Part shown: in pieces, positions 11,437-22,057 of the stretch | Position numbering within the stretch: position 1 is the stretch's first letter | Layout: each line of letters opens with the position of its first letter | Source of the DNA: Dipteronia dyeriana | Taxonomy: Eukaryota; Streptophyta; Magnoliopsida; Sapindales; Sapindaceae | Length of the DNA stretch: 64,000 nucleotides | Assembly (NCBI GenBank): GCA_032871835.1 | Contig: CM065298.1 | Location: 74,242,154-74,306,153 of the forward strand | Direction: 5' to 3' | Notes under the pieces: generated by a model | The model's database searches: none | Seen by the model: the letters and a program-made list of their open reading frames with translations, nothing else | What the model was told of the DNA's origin: nothing | Program-made: the position numbers and the translations under genes

Positions 11437-13105
11437 AGAGAAAATTGCGCTTAACCTGATATTTGTTCTCTTACACTTACAAATAATTTTATCACTACTT
11501 GACACTTACAACCCCTACTATTAAGTCAAATTTAACCGTTGACTAACCGTTACAGTTAAAATATTAAACGACCCATGGTCCTTAATTTAAACTAATAAAA
11601 CAACATTTAATCAGAAAATTAAAAAAAGAAAAAGAAAGGATTTTCATCAACAGAAACCCAGAAACATTTGATGATGAATTGAAAAAATTAAAGGCACATT
11701 CAATTAGTTTCAACATAAAGGCACAAACCCAGCCACAATTTGAACAACCCAGAAATTGAAAAAATAAAAAATAAATAAATTAGTTTCATCACATTCATTG
11801 TTTAAACCACCCAGAAATTGAAAAGCAATTTTTTTTTTCAAACAATCAAAAGATCCAGGATTAACAACATCATCTTCTATCATTCACATTTACTATCAAT
11901 CCAGAAAACTCTCCATTCAATTTTAAAATTCAATTACAATTGAAAAAAAAAAATTATAACAATCACTAAACACCATCCACCCAAACACACCACCAACACT
12001 TTTATAGATTTCACCTAAAGAAGCACCAATGGATGCTCGAACACCTCTCGGGTCGCCGCCAGAGTGACCAGACTCGATTAGAGACACGAAATCCCCCCGT
12101 CTGACGTACCACCACCTCTGTTTTCCTCTCCCACTCCAACGACCCAAAGAAATTCATCGCCACACAAATCAAATCCTCCACCGACCCATCTCGCTTCCCT
12201 GACATCTCCGCTGCCACCTCTGGCCTTGAGAAGTTCATCGCCAAGAACTCCTACCCGGTACTGAATTTAAAGGGTTCAGAGATCCACAGCCACCACAAGC
12301 ACTGCCTTATGTCTCTATATCGAAATCAACCACAACCACAACCATAACCCTCATCCAAAATCAAAATCAATTAACCACATCCACCATCCCTAATCAAAAT
12401 CCTCCAAAACCAAAAATCAACCAAATCCACAAACCTCAATCAAAATCAACCAAAACCACTAACCTAAATCGAAATCGAAAATAGCTACCACCCCCAATTC
12501 AATCTCGGAAACCAAACCTCTAACCAATCATCTATACCCATCACCGAACCTAGAAACCAAACCAACGAACATATATACCAACGCCCAAACCCAGGGAAAG
12601 AGATGAAAAGAGCAGTAAGGGAGAAAAAGAGAAGAATAGAGCAGAGGGAGAGAATCAAATAGAGAGAAAGAGAAGAAAGAGCAGTGGAAATCTGAAAGAG
12701 GAAGAGAGAGGAGAATCTGGGAGAGAATTTTTTTTTGGGTTGTTTGAACAATGAATGTGATGAAACAATTTTTTTTTTTCAATTTCTAATTGTTCAAATT
12801 GTGGCTAGGTTTATGCCTTTATATTGAAACTAATTGAATGTGCCTTTTATTTTTACAATTCATCATCTAATATTTCTGGGTTTATGTTGATGAAAAATAT
12901 TTCTTTTCCTTTTTTCAATATTCTGATTAAATGTTGTTTTATTAATTTAATTTAGGGATTTGGGGCGGTTCTGTCTTTTCCTTGTAACAGGTAATCAACA
13001 GTTAAGTTTAACATAACAGTAAGGGATGTGAATACCAATTAATGATAAAGTTGTTTACGAACGTAATAGGCTAAACCTCTATAAAGTTGAGTGCAATTTA
13101 CTTTT
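11437..13105. mobile_element. Non-autonomous element with ~300-bp terminal inverted repeats (MULE-like)
   Basis: The left arm (about 11437-11800) is the inverted complement of the right arm (about 12730-13105). Examples are AAATTGCGCTTAAC against its partner near 13091, TTAATCAGAAAATT against AATATTCTGATTAA, and AGGCACATTCAATTAGTTTC against its mirror near 12815. Long TIRs with a non-coding centre are typical of Mutator-like elements. I could not read a clear 9-bp target duplication. No transposase is present. Confidence 0.7.
12103..12350 (+). pseudogene. Possible captured gene fragment inside the MULE-like element
   Basis: The centre of the long-TIR element is abruptly GC-richer than its AT-rich arms. 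One plus-strand frame reads without a stop for about 80 codons, including SSTDPSRFPDISAATSGLEK and FIAKNSYPVLNLKG. The composition and sense-like amino-acid mix suggest transduplicated host exon sequence, as in Pack-MULEs. There is no start codon and I do not recognise the parent gene. Confidence 0.4.
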
Positions 13106-13978
13106 TATTATATTCATTTATCTCGTTTCATCTTACGCTCTCCCTCCCTCTCTCTCTTTAATTTTTTATATATTATTTTATTGCATCCGTCTATTTATTT
13201 CACTCATTTTATCTTCTCCCCCCCTCTCAAATTTTTATATATTTATTTAGTGTATTCTTTCGGTTCAATTCACTAATTTCATCTTCATCTTTCTCTTTCT
13301 CTTGATTTCTTATAATTACAATGCATATATTTAATTATTTATTCATTTCATTCCTTATATTTATTTCATCTTCCTCCTCTTCTAACTTGAATTTTTTCTC
13401 AATAAATCATTTATTCTATATTGTTGTTTTAATTCATCTCATGTATTATTTTCTCCATATCATTCTATTTTATTGTTCAATAAGTGGAGTGATGTTGCTA
13501 GGGTTTGGAGTTTGATGCAGTACACATTTTTTATTTGTTCTCTATGTAATTTAATATATTGATTCCCTTATGTATTCTTGTTCTTCACATTTTTTTGGTT
13601 TTGTAGAGTTTCGAAACCGATGATTTAGAGTTATATACCATGTAGATATGTTGATAAGATAACTGTGCAATTTACGGGGAACAATATGGTGGATCATTGT
13701 AAGTATTTTAATATTATAAGTTGTGTGAATCTTATAATAATAATTTTTCTATTTTTGACATTTTTTTTTATCAAAATTGATATATAATTTTTACTATTTA
13801 GTTAATGACAGGTAATTTTACATAAATTTTGATTTGTTATTTGTTTTATAGGCATGTTGTGTCAAACTAATCAAGGTGGTACCAATAGTTAATAGTGTAT
13901 TTGTTGGGGTATGATTCAGAACCCTAAAAACTTCATCTACTTACAGCCCGTTGCAATCATGTCCTCAATTTCCATTTG
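13106..13978. other. AT-rich intergenic DNA
   Basis: Pyrimidine-rich and AT-rich sequence containing small low-complexity ORFs (Phe, Ile and Ser runs). I see no gene, RNA or mobile-element boundary. Confidence 0.5.
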
Positions 13979-14250
13979 CATATTCATATAGAAAGAGGAA
14001 GTCCTATTGACGTATAGAAAGTACTGCGCTTTCATCCTCGCGGCCTAAGGACCGGGTCCTACTCCTCAACCGGTACACAACCCATTACGTTAGTTAAGTT
14101 AGGACTTTCTCGTCATCTGGTACCTAAACCGGTTCCATTCAATACTCAATTTAATACATAGTATGCGCCAAAGCAAACGAAAAGGCAGTTGAGGTAGTTT
14201 ACTTGCTTACTTGTTTTTGAATAAAATACCTTTTCTTTGAGCTATCCCTA
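13979..14250. other. GC-richer block, possibly organelle-derived
   Basis: A block with near-balanced base composition (for example CTCGCGGCCTAAGGACCGGG and CAACCGGTACACAACCC) stands out sharply from AT-rich surroundings. The style resembles plant mitochondrial intergenic DNA, so a small nuclear insertion of organellar DNA is possible. It has no ORF. This is a composition-based guess. Confidence 0.3.
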
Positions 14251-14509
14251 TTTCATCAGTTTATAGCTCAAAAGTCGGTCAACCAGCCAAACTATCATGT
14301 CTTCAATTTTGATTGTATCAATTTATGGTTCAAAAGTTGATCAGCTTACCACCTTTTAGGTTCACGTTACCAGAGTTTCTTTTATGTTTATTTAGCATAT
14401 ATATTAAATCGTTATTGTTGCAACATATTATTGATTTTATTTTTGATGTAAATTGGTTTATATATTTTATTTTATTTGGTGTTAATTACCTAATGTTAAA
14501 TTGATTGAA

Positions 14510-14694
14510 TATTTATCTTTCAGTATTCTGTGTCTATTTATTGTATATAAGTGACATCAATTTAATGTTAGTAATAAACGGTTTATTTTAAACTGTTTAA
14601 TATTTATATAAAGTAGAATAGAATAGTTATATATATATCATATTAATAAAAATTTATCTGTTGGCTTTCTTTCTATAAAACCTATGTCCATTTA

Positions 14695-14730
<36 letters not shown>

Positions 14731-14860
14731 TTTATTAATATATATTTACCTTTTGACATTCTTCCTATTAAACCTACGTCCATTTATTTTCTATAATTGT
14801 TTTATTAAATATTTATCTTTTGGTATTCTTTATATTGAACATATTAATTCATGTATCAAA
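14510..14860. repeat. Dispersed minisatellite-like repeats
   Basis: Units built around TATTTATCTTTTGGTATTC, with ATTAAACCTACGTCCATTTA attached in several of them, recur near 14511, 14650, 14745 and 14810. They reappear near 16366, 18375 and 18605, on the far side of the TIR element. An AT microsatellite lies at 14700-14727. Confidence 0.6.
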
Positions 14861-14909
14861 TTCACAATTATTATCTATAAAATATGTTCTTTTGTAACAT
14901 TATTAATAA

Positions 14910-16357
14910 GGGGCCGTTTGGTATGGGATAATCAAAATAATGTGATTCCCAGAAAAGTTAAACAATGTAATGTGATTCCTGGGAAACCTGTATATATGTG
15001 TTTGGTTTTACATGGGAATATTATATCGGATTCCTAGGAATATTAAGTAACGATGTTTGGTTGTCCATGGAAATTTGATTTTTTATTTATATTTTTTATG
15101 TTTTGAATCAATATTGAATTGTCTTTTGTTTCATTTTTTTTCCATAATTATATAAAAAAAATTGCACTAAAAAAAGAAAAATAAAATAAAAAGCATTTCC
15201 AGATTTGTTATTCACCGTCCATCTCCAAGATGGATGGTGGTGATTGAATATGGAAATGATGATAATTAGAAAATTACATTCAAACAATCAAAAAAATCAA
15301 ACCCAGGTTTGTTAAAAGGAAAAAGAAAATCAATCCCATAACACACAACCACCATCATCAACAATATCAAATACCGGTCATCAACACCAAATCACAATCA
15401 TCACATACCAATCACCAACACCCAATCCAAATGCCCAAACCCACCGAAATCCCATCATCATTTTCACATCATCATATTCTCTGAACCCGAACCCAAACCC
15501 TAACCTAAACTCAAACAACAAATTCTAGCTTCATCGATCTCGATCTCAAACGAACCCACCCAAGTCTTGTTCTCGTCAATCTCGATCTCCTCATTTTCGT
15601 CGCTCGATCTCCTCTCACCGCCGATCTCCTTCTCTTTCTCTTGTCATCTCTGTTATCCCTCTTCTTTCCTTTTGGGTGAGGACAACTAGTTGCCATTCTT
15701 TCATCTCTTTTAAGAAAAAAAATCCAACGTCGTCGTTGTCGTCTCCTTGGCTCCACGTCATCGTCGCCTCCGTCTGGCCGGGATCTTCGTCGTCGTCTTC
15801 GTCTTCGTCGTCGTTGCCGCCTCCATCTTGCCTCCACATCTTCGTCGCTGCCTCTATCTTGCCTCCATATCATCGTCTACCCAGATCTTGTGTAAGAGAA
15901 GATGAAGTTTGGTGTTTAGGTAGTGAGAAATTTGAAAATTTGGTGTTTGGGTAGTGAGAAAGTGGAAGAAAATAAAAGAATAAAACTGAAAAATTTTTGT
16001 AAGAAATTGATAAATTGTCAGAATTGGGATTTGGGGGTGAATTGAAGAGGAAAATATTTGATCTAGGGTTTGGAGATTTTTTGCATTAATTCCCAGTAGA
16101 TCGTGAAGAACAAAGAAGAAGTAGAAAATAAAATAAAAATATTTTTTTAATAATGGTGGGTTCCACGGTGGGAATCAGATGAAAGTAATCTGAAACCCAC
16201 CTATTTTGATGGGAATCACATTACCCCTCTGGAGGGTAATGTGATTCCCATGGGATTCATATTCCCGAAAAATAAAAAACTCAAACATGCTATCAAACAT
16301 GAGAATGCTTTGAGATTCTCATTCTCATGCAAAGATGTCACCATACCAAACGACCCA
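14910..16357. mobile_element. Non-autonomous TIR DNA transposon, 1.45 kb (PIF/Harbinger-like or hAT-like)
   Basis: The left end GGGGCCGTTTGGTATGG mirrors the right end CCATACCAAACGACCCA. TAA lies on both sides (14907-14909 and 16358-16360), as expected for PIF/Harbinger target duplications. An 8-bp hAT duplication was not found. Subterminal copies of TGTGATTCCC are present. The interior has a GC-rich trinucleotide tract (CGTCGTCTT-like, 15720-15850), which produces long but low-complexity ORFs on both strands. No transposase is encoded. Confidence 0.65.
16209..16251. repeat. Perfect 18-bp stem hairpin inside the TIR element
   Basis: ATGGGAATCACATTACCC (16209-16226) and its exact complement (16234-16251) surround a 7-nt loop. 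It may be the junction of two MITE ends or a subterminal transposase site. Confidence 0.8.
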
Positions 16358-16360
16358 TAA

Positions 16361-18975
16361 ATATTTATCTTTTGGTGTTCGTCATATTAAAATAAGAAAA
16401 AATAAATAAATACTATATTTTTTGAATTTAAACTTAGAAAATAACATTGTTTATTCAACAATATCAACTCATATCTTTCTTGACATGACCTTGGTTCATT
16501 CTTGATACTCTAATATAAAAAACAAACTTTAAAGTTCATAGTTTCACTTGAGTTTCTCAAAAAATATATTCAAGGGTTCAAGGTGATTGTTGTGAAATTG
16601 AAATATAAAAGATGAATTAGTGTTTAAGAAAATAAATATTTATTATATATATGAATATCAAAGTTGTGATTAAATACTTTTTATAGAAAATGTTGTGATT
16701 AATTCTATGTATGTCGTATATGCTTAGTAAATATATTTAATACCATTAATAAATATTTAAGTTTTCCATTTTTTAAGTGTAATATAACAATTTTGATCAT
16801 GTGATTAAATCTAAAAATTAGTTTTTTCTCAACAAAGCAATATTAAGAATGAACGATGAGTTGAATATAAATCTAGGTTAAGTTTAATCTATTTGATTAT
16901 TTGTTTTTAATTTTTATTTATATACTGAAAAATGTTATTACACATAATATTTGAAATAAACTTATTTAATATTTTTATATATAAAAAAAACTTATTTAAC
17001 AAAGCATGTGCATCGCACATGTTGACTTTCTCTTCAAATTCAAAACAAGCTACGGAGAATCGGATGTCGTTGAGTTGTGAGAGGAATTTCTACAGATTTT
17101 TTTTAATATTTTGATGAATAATTTTATTTTTTTTAGTTTTAGTTTTTGATTTTGTATTAATCTCACGTTTTTTCCATCTCATCCTACTGACTCTTACAAG
17201 CAAACTCAAAACATGCAGTGGGAAATTTGATGGCATTGGGTAGTGGGAGTAATTTCTACATATTTTTTAATATTTTGTTGAGTAATTATTATTATCATTA
17301 TTATTTTAGGAAACACTATATTAGTTAAAAGTAATTTTGGAATGATCATGGAATTTTAACTTTGGCGATCTTTGATTTTCAATTAGTTGTTCACTAAGAT
17401 GTTTGCTATGGAACCTTCCGATAAGACTAACATCCTGCTCATCACCACCAATGTAGAAAATCAATGAATCGATTACTTGTGATTGCTTTGTACTTATGAT
17501 GGATTCAATAGGAATACTATTACTATAGATAAATATTAGGGCTATAACATTGGTTTTAAGTGTAACACTGTATTGCCTCTTAAAAAATATATTGTATCCA
17601 TTCCGATTTTTGAGTATCCAATACCCGATTTTTCCAAGGATTTTGTTAAAGGGAATTTACATTTTTTTTATAGTTTTTTTCTTTATAATTTTTAACCTTT
17701 TTGTTCTCTTTTCTTTTTGATTTTTTAGAATGTATTAATTATGTATTGAATTCAAGATTGTTATTTCAAAAATAATTATTTTTGAATTTTAATTATTCAT
17801 ATAAATGATAATAATTAAATATCTTTCATAACATCAATTGTAATGCCTAATTAATGGTAATTCATTTTTTTATAGAATTAATGATAAATTCTAAAAACAT
17901 GTTAATTGTAATATATTAATGATATTATGATATCATAACAAAGAATTAAAATAATAGTTTTTGATCAATTATTAATGGTACACATTATAAATATTAATTA
18001 TTACATTCAACTTAATAGATTTTTTTCTAAATATGCAAAATTCACTCATAATGTTTTATATATATGGTAATAAATAATAATTTTTTAAGGATAGTAAAAA
18101 AATAACTTCTACTGCTATTTGTATCTTCATAATTAATTGCAATTTTGTATTGTGTAAGAAAGTTTTGATCATAAATCACAAATCAAAGTCAATCAAGAGA
18201 CAATCACATAAATCACAAATTAAAAAGCAATCACATAATTAAACATTTCCGTGTTGGGAGCCTTAGTTTAAATGCATTAATTTTAATCTATATTAACAAA
18301 ACCGGATAAATATGCACTCTAACTTAATTGACTCATTAATTTAAGATAAAATTAAACATATTCTTATTAATAAGTGCTTTTCTTTTGGTATTATTCCGAT
18401 TAAACATTGTTTTAGCCATAATTGTTTTTATTAAAAAAAAAACTTAACCATTAGTGAGTTGTTTTGGACTTTTGGCTTTTATTATTATAATTATTATTAT
18501 TAGTATCATCATCATTATACTTACTGAAAATGGATATTTTTATACTCCTTAATTTAATAAAAAATTAAATATATTATTAATAATAAATATTTTTTTAATT
18601 TAATAATTGTTTTTCTTTTGGTATTCTTCCCAAATCAAGAGTCAGTTAAGAGATAATTTCATAAATCACAAATTAAGAAGCAATCCCATAATTAATGAGA
18701 TAATGGTTAATTCTCTTAATTAATCTTATAAAAAATTAAAAATTAAAAATACTTTTCCTATTCTACCGTTCCAAGACATAATTGTTTTTACCAACAAGCT
18801 ATAAATTCGTGCTAATTTTTTTTTTTAATATGTTAATTATTTAACTATAATATATATAATATTTAGTAGGTTATTTTATTTAATTTTTCATTCATTAGGA
18901 AAATCTATTAATTAACTCTTTAGTTATGGAATTGACTTTTCAATCTATTCACTATCCCATTGATTATGGGATGAA
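16361..18975. other. AT-rich intergenic DNA
   Basis: More than 2.5 kb of AT-rich sequence without a credible gene. It holds scattered copies of the CTTTTGGTATTC unit and a direct repeat of about 60 bp (around 18185-18245 against 18635-18695, both with ATCACAAATTAA.AAGCAATC). Nothing else is recognisable. Confidence 0.6.
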
Positions 18976-19711
18976 GACCCAATTTGGCATTGCTTCCCCA
19001 ACTGCTTTTGGAGCAAAAAATGATTCTGGACCAAAGACAGTGTGTTTGGTAAAATCCCGAGGAAGTGTTTTTTGTCACTTTTAGCTTCTCCCAATTGAGT
19101 TTTTGAGAAACTACAAATACATTCTTTTGGATTTTGATTTATGCTTTTAGAAAACGCACTACAGTGATATTAAATAAAATTTTACCACATTTCCAACTTT
19201 GTCTTTGCCTTAACGAAATTTACCAAAAAAAAAATTGGACTTACATTGTTGTACAAAAAAAATGTTATCATAACTGTACAAAAAAAAATTTGGGCTAATT
19301 AATTCAATAAAGTAAAAAAAAAAAAGTAGAATAAAAATAGAAATTAAAAAATAAAGAAATGAGGCTAATTAATTCAATAAAGTAGAATAAAAAATGGGTT
19401 CAATTAATTCAATAAAATATCATAATTATATAACACTTAACACTAAACACAAATAAACAAGAAAAATACAAAGTATAGCACATTAGCACCATTTTGATGT
19501 CTATGTCCTTTTAGTAATTTTACACACTCACAACACTTTTTACTTCAGTTTACCAAACACATCGAAATTGCTTTTAGTTCTCACAACACTTTTGAAAATC
19601 AGTTTACCAAAAACTCTACTGATTCTTCCCACAGCAATTCCAAAAGCAATTCTCCCCACAGCAATTCCAAAAGCACTTCTCTCTATAGCACAGTAATGCC
19701 AAACTGTGCCT
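18976..19711. mobile_element. Non-autonomous hAT-like TIR element, ~0.73 kb, degenerate
   Basis: The left end CAATTTGGCATTGCT with AACTGCTTTTGGAG inside it mirrors the right end, where AATGCCAAACTGTG follows TTCCAAAAGCACTTC. TTGCTTTTAG-like blocks and CAGTTTACCAAA phrases recur within. The ends resemble hAT-type MITEs, but I could not confirm an 8-bp target duplication, so boundaries are good to about 10 bp. There is no ORF. Confidence 0.5.
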
Positions 19712-20128
19712 AAATGAGGTCAAGAAAAAGATCAGATCAGTAGAGGATCCAAATCCTTTTTTTATACTATTAATTATTTTATCTTATTTTGGAGCCTTAA
19801 CATAAGGCTTGACCATTAATTAGTTTTATTTTAAAAAATTATATTAAACCCTTCAGTTTTACATTCTTCAACTTTTTTTTTTCAATTAACAGTTGATTTT
19901 CTATATTTAATGAGAATTATTACTATTATTAGATCACATATTTATCCATTAATGCTTGATGAATAATATATTATCATAGAGTTCCAATATATCACATGAG
20001 AATGCTTGATCTGACCGTCAATTAATTATATGTAACAGACATCAAAGAAATAAATTTAGAGAAATGCCCCTAGATTGTTGTCGCCAATGCATCCAATATA
20101 AGACCAATAAGTTAAATCAGTAAATTAT
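19712..20128. other. AT-rich spacer
   Basis: AT-rich DNA without gene, RNA or repeat structure that I can support. Confidence 0.4.
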
Positions 20129-20296
20129 GAGTAATGCTATTTTGTCCAAATCTGGTGTCCAAATGATGTGGCAACAATTTAGTCCATTCATTTAATTCAT
20201 GCAAATCTAATTCAATTTAAACGAATGGATTGAAGTATTGCCACATCATTTAGGCACCAGATTTGGAAACCAAATTTGGACAAAGCAACATTACTC
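20129..20296. mobile_element. MITE, 168 bp, with 9-bp target duplication
   Basis: The ends GAGTAATGCTATTTTGTCC and GGACAAAGCAACATTACTC are near-perfect inverted repeats. The flanks GTAAATTAT (20120-20128) and TTAAATTAT (20297-20305) match at 8 of 9 bases. A 9-bp duplication points to a Mutator-like MITE. Confidence 0.85.
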
Positions 20297-20366
20297 TTAA
20301 ATTATTGTCATGTTACATTTTATAATTCTCACACATCGTGTGAGATGCAATCTAGTAATAATATAT

Positions 20367-20534
20367 GAGTAATGCTACTTTGCCAAAATTTGGTGCCAAA
20401 ATGATGTGACAACACTCTAGTCCGTTAAATTAAATTTGATTAGATTTCCATGATTTAAATTAATGGACTGTTGTGTTGCCACATCATTTTGGCACCAGAA
20501 TTATGCATTAAATTTGGGCAAAGTAGCATTAGCC
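20367..20534. mobile_element. Second MITE of the same family, 168 bp
   Basis: The ends GAGTAATGCTACTTTGCC and GGCAAAGTAGCATTAGCC mirror each other. The interior shares TTTGGTGCCAAAATGATGTG and TTGCCACATCATTTTGGCAC with its neighbour 70 bp away. The flanks ATAATATAT and ATAATATAA match at 8 of 9. Confidence 0.85.
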
Positions 20535-20608
20535 ATAATATAATAATATTTTTTTTTCAACTTTTGATGTAATTACAACGTGTGGCAATCATAAATGTTA
20601 TTAGTTTT

Positions 20609-21720
20609 TGTTGACGGGAAATTTGCTCGAGATGAGAAATTTCTATTAACACCCTCGAGACCACTACCACAAAAGCGGTGGCCAGGGTCGGTACCGTTGG
20701 TTCCCGACTTGTTTAGGAGAAAGACAAGTGGTAATAACAGTAAATGGGAGATGTATTATTGATATATTGCTTTAAGATACAAATAACTCTCTTGTTTGCT
20801 CACAATCTCTCGGAGGAGTAGGGTGGTGGCAACTCGGTGCCTGTCGAATAGTGGAGATGAAGGTGACCGTGTTCTGAAATCAAAATTTAGACCTTCCTTC
20901 TATGTGTATATCTGTTGTTGATGATTTTCTGTATGTCGCTCGATCTATCTCTGTTGTCTCTTTTTTTCTCTGTCTGTGTTCATCTATAAATATCGTCCAA
21001 GTAGGTTTCAATTTCGTAAATACTTTGCCATGATCCCATGAATCTGTTCCCTCCTTATCGGGCGGGATTTTTCATTTGAATTTGAATTGTTTCCGGATTC
21101 GATGATATGATCGATGAAGATAAGTTTGTTGTCTTATTTGAATTATACTCTTGACGTGTATGTGAACATTTTGTAGAAACGATCCCGTGTGCACTTGTGC
21201 AATGAATCTTCATGGAGGTCATCTTGCCAGCCGCCTATTGCTCCGTAGAGCTAGGTAGACCCCTACTCTAGCTCTGTCTCTGGAAGCTTAAGATGGATTT
21301 TCCTTGACCCGTGGGGGTCTGAGGTGTTCTTGTAGATCTTACTGGAAGGTAGCTGGGGTAATACAGACTTAGGCGTGATTCTTCCTTTATGCCCAGCAAG
21401 GACAGCGGGCTTCTGGAGAGGTTGGCGGGCTTATTTCAAATGTCTCTTGAGCTAGGAAACTTCCCCTGGCATTTACGGGGCGGTTGTGGAGCTCTCCCTC
21501 ACAGCCGAGGTTCCCCGATAGATGGCCTAGAGAAGCCGAGGTTCCAGTGCTCTTGTGAGGGCTTATCCCTGTCGCGTTTGGCTTGTCTTCTGGTAACTTT
21601 AAAGTCAAACCGGCCTTCCCTGGTTCTACGGGGTGGCTTTACGGTCTTTCCGGGCTTTATGAGTGTCGATTGTAGGTGGAAAATTTCTCTTTGACCCCTG
21701 GCCAAATTTTCCTATTAACA
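20609..21720 (-). repeat. 3' LTR of element H
   Basis: The repeat runs from TGTTGACGGG to CTATTAACA as read on the plus strand and matches 24614-25704 almost throughout. ORFs inside it occur in both LTRs and are not recognisable proteins. Confidence 0.9.
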
Positions 21721-21735
21721 GAAGTCCCCTCTGAC
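21721..21735 (-). other. Polypurine tract of element H
   Basis: The minus strand reads TCAGAGGGGACTTC directly before the LTR start TGTTAATAGG, the usual position for second-strand priming. Confidence 0.7.
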
Positions 21736-21933
21736 TTGAACACCGGTGGTAAAGTTGGGGTTGGAGTCAGATTCCTTGTTTGATTGAGAAAGTTTTTCGC
21801 CATAATGATAATTAATGAGAGCGAAATTTTCTCATTAATTACCCAACATTTTGAATTTGAAACTGAGTGTTATTCGAAGAAAAACAACTGCAATACATCG
21901 GTGATCTTTCCAAGGATATCGCCCATAGACCTC

Positions 21934-21940
21934 TATTTAA
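21934..21940 (+). promoter_or_regulatory. Candidate TATA box of the antisense ORF
   Basis: TATTTAA lies about 120 bp upstream of the ATG at 22058, followed by a pyrimidine-rich stretch typical of plant transcription starts. It would drive the antisense gene independently of the minus-strand LTR promoter. Confidence 0.4.
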
Positions 21941-22057
21941 GCCTGACCTGCCTGTCACTTTCTTCATACTTCCTCAAATCTCTGACTTTCAAATTTCTTC
22001 TTCCCCGTTTTGTCTACCGAAATCTTCCACTTACTTTCTCACCTCTCTTTCCCATCA

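Noticed and set aside
11923..12782. Minus-strand ORFs of 74-88 codons in the MULE-like element
   Set aside because: Overlapping frames on both strands of a GC-rich fragment; only the plus-strand frame at 12103-12350 has gene-like composition.
15511..15954. Arg-rich (minus) and Ser-rich (plus) ORFs of 92-120 codons
   Set aside because: Both are readings of one CGTCGTCTT-type trinucleotide tract inside a non-autonomous TIR element; no conserved domain.
21387..21705. ORFs of 68-101 codons in the H LTRs (also 25147-25689)
   Set aside because: Present in both LTRs with frame changes between them; LTR sequence, not genes.
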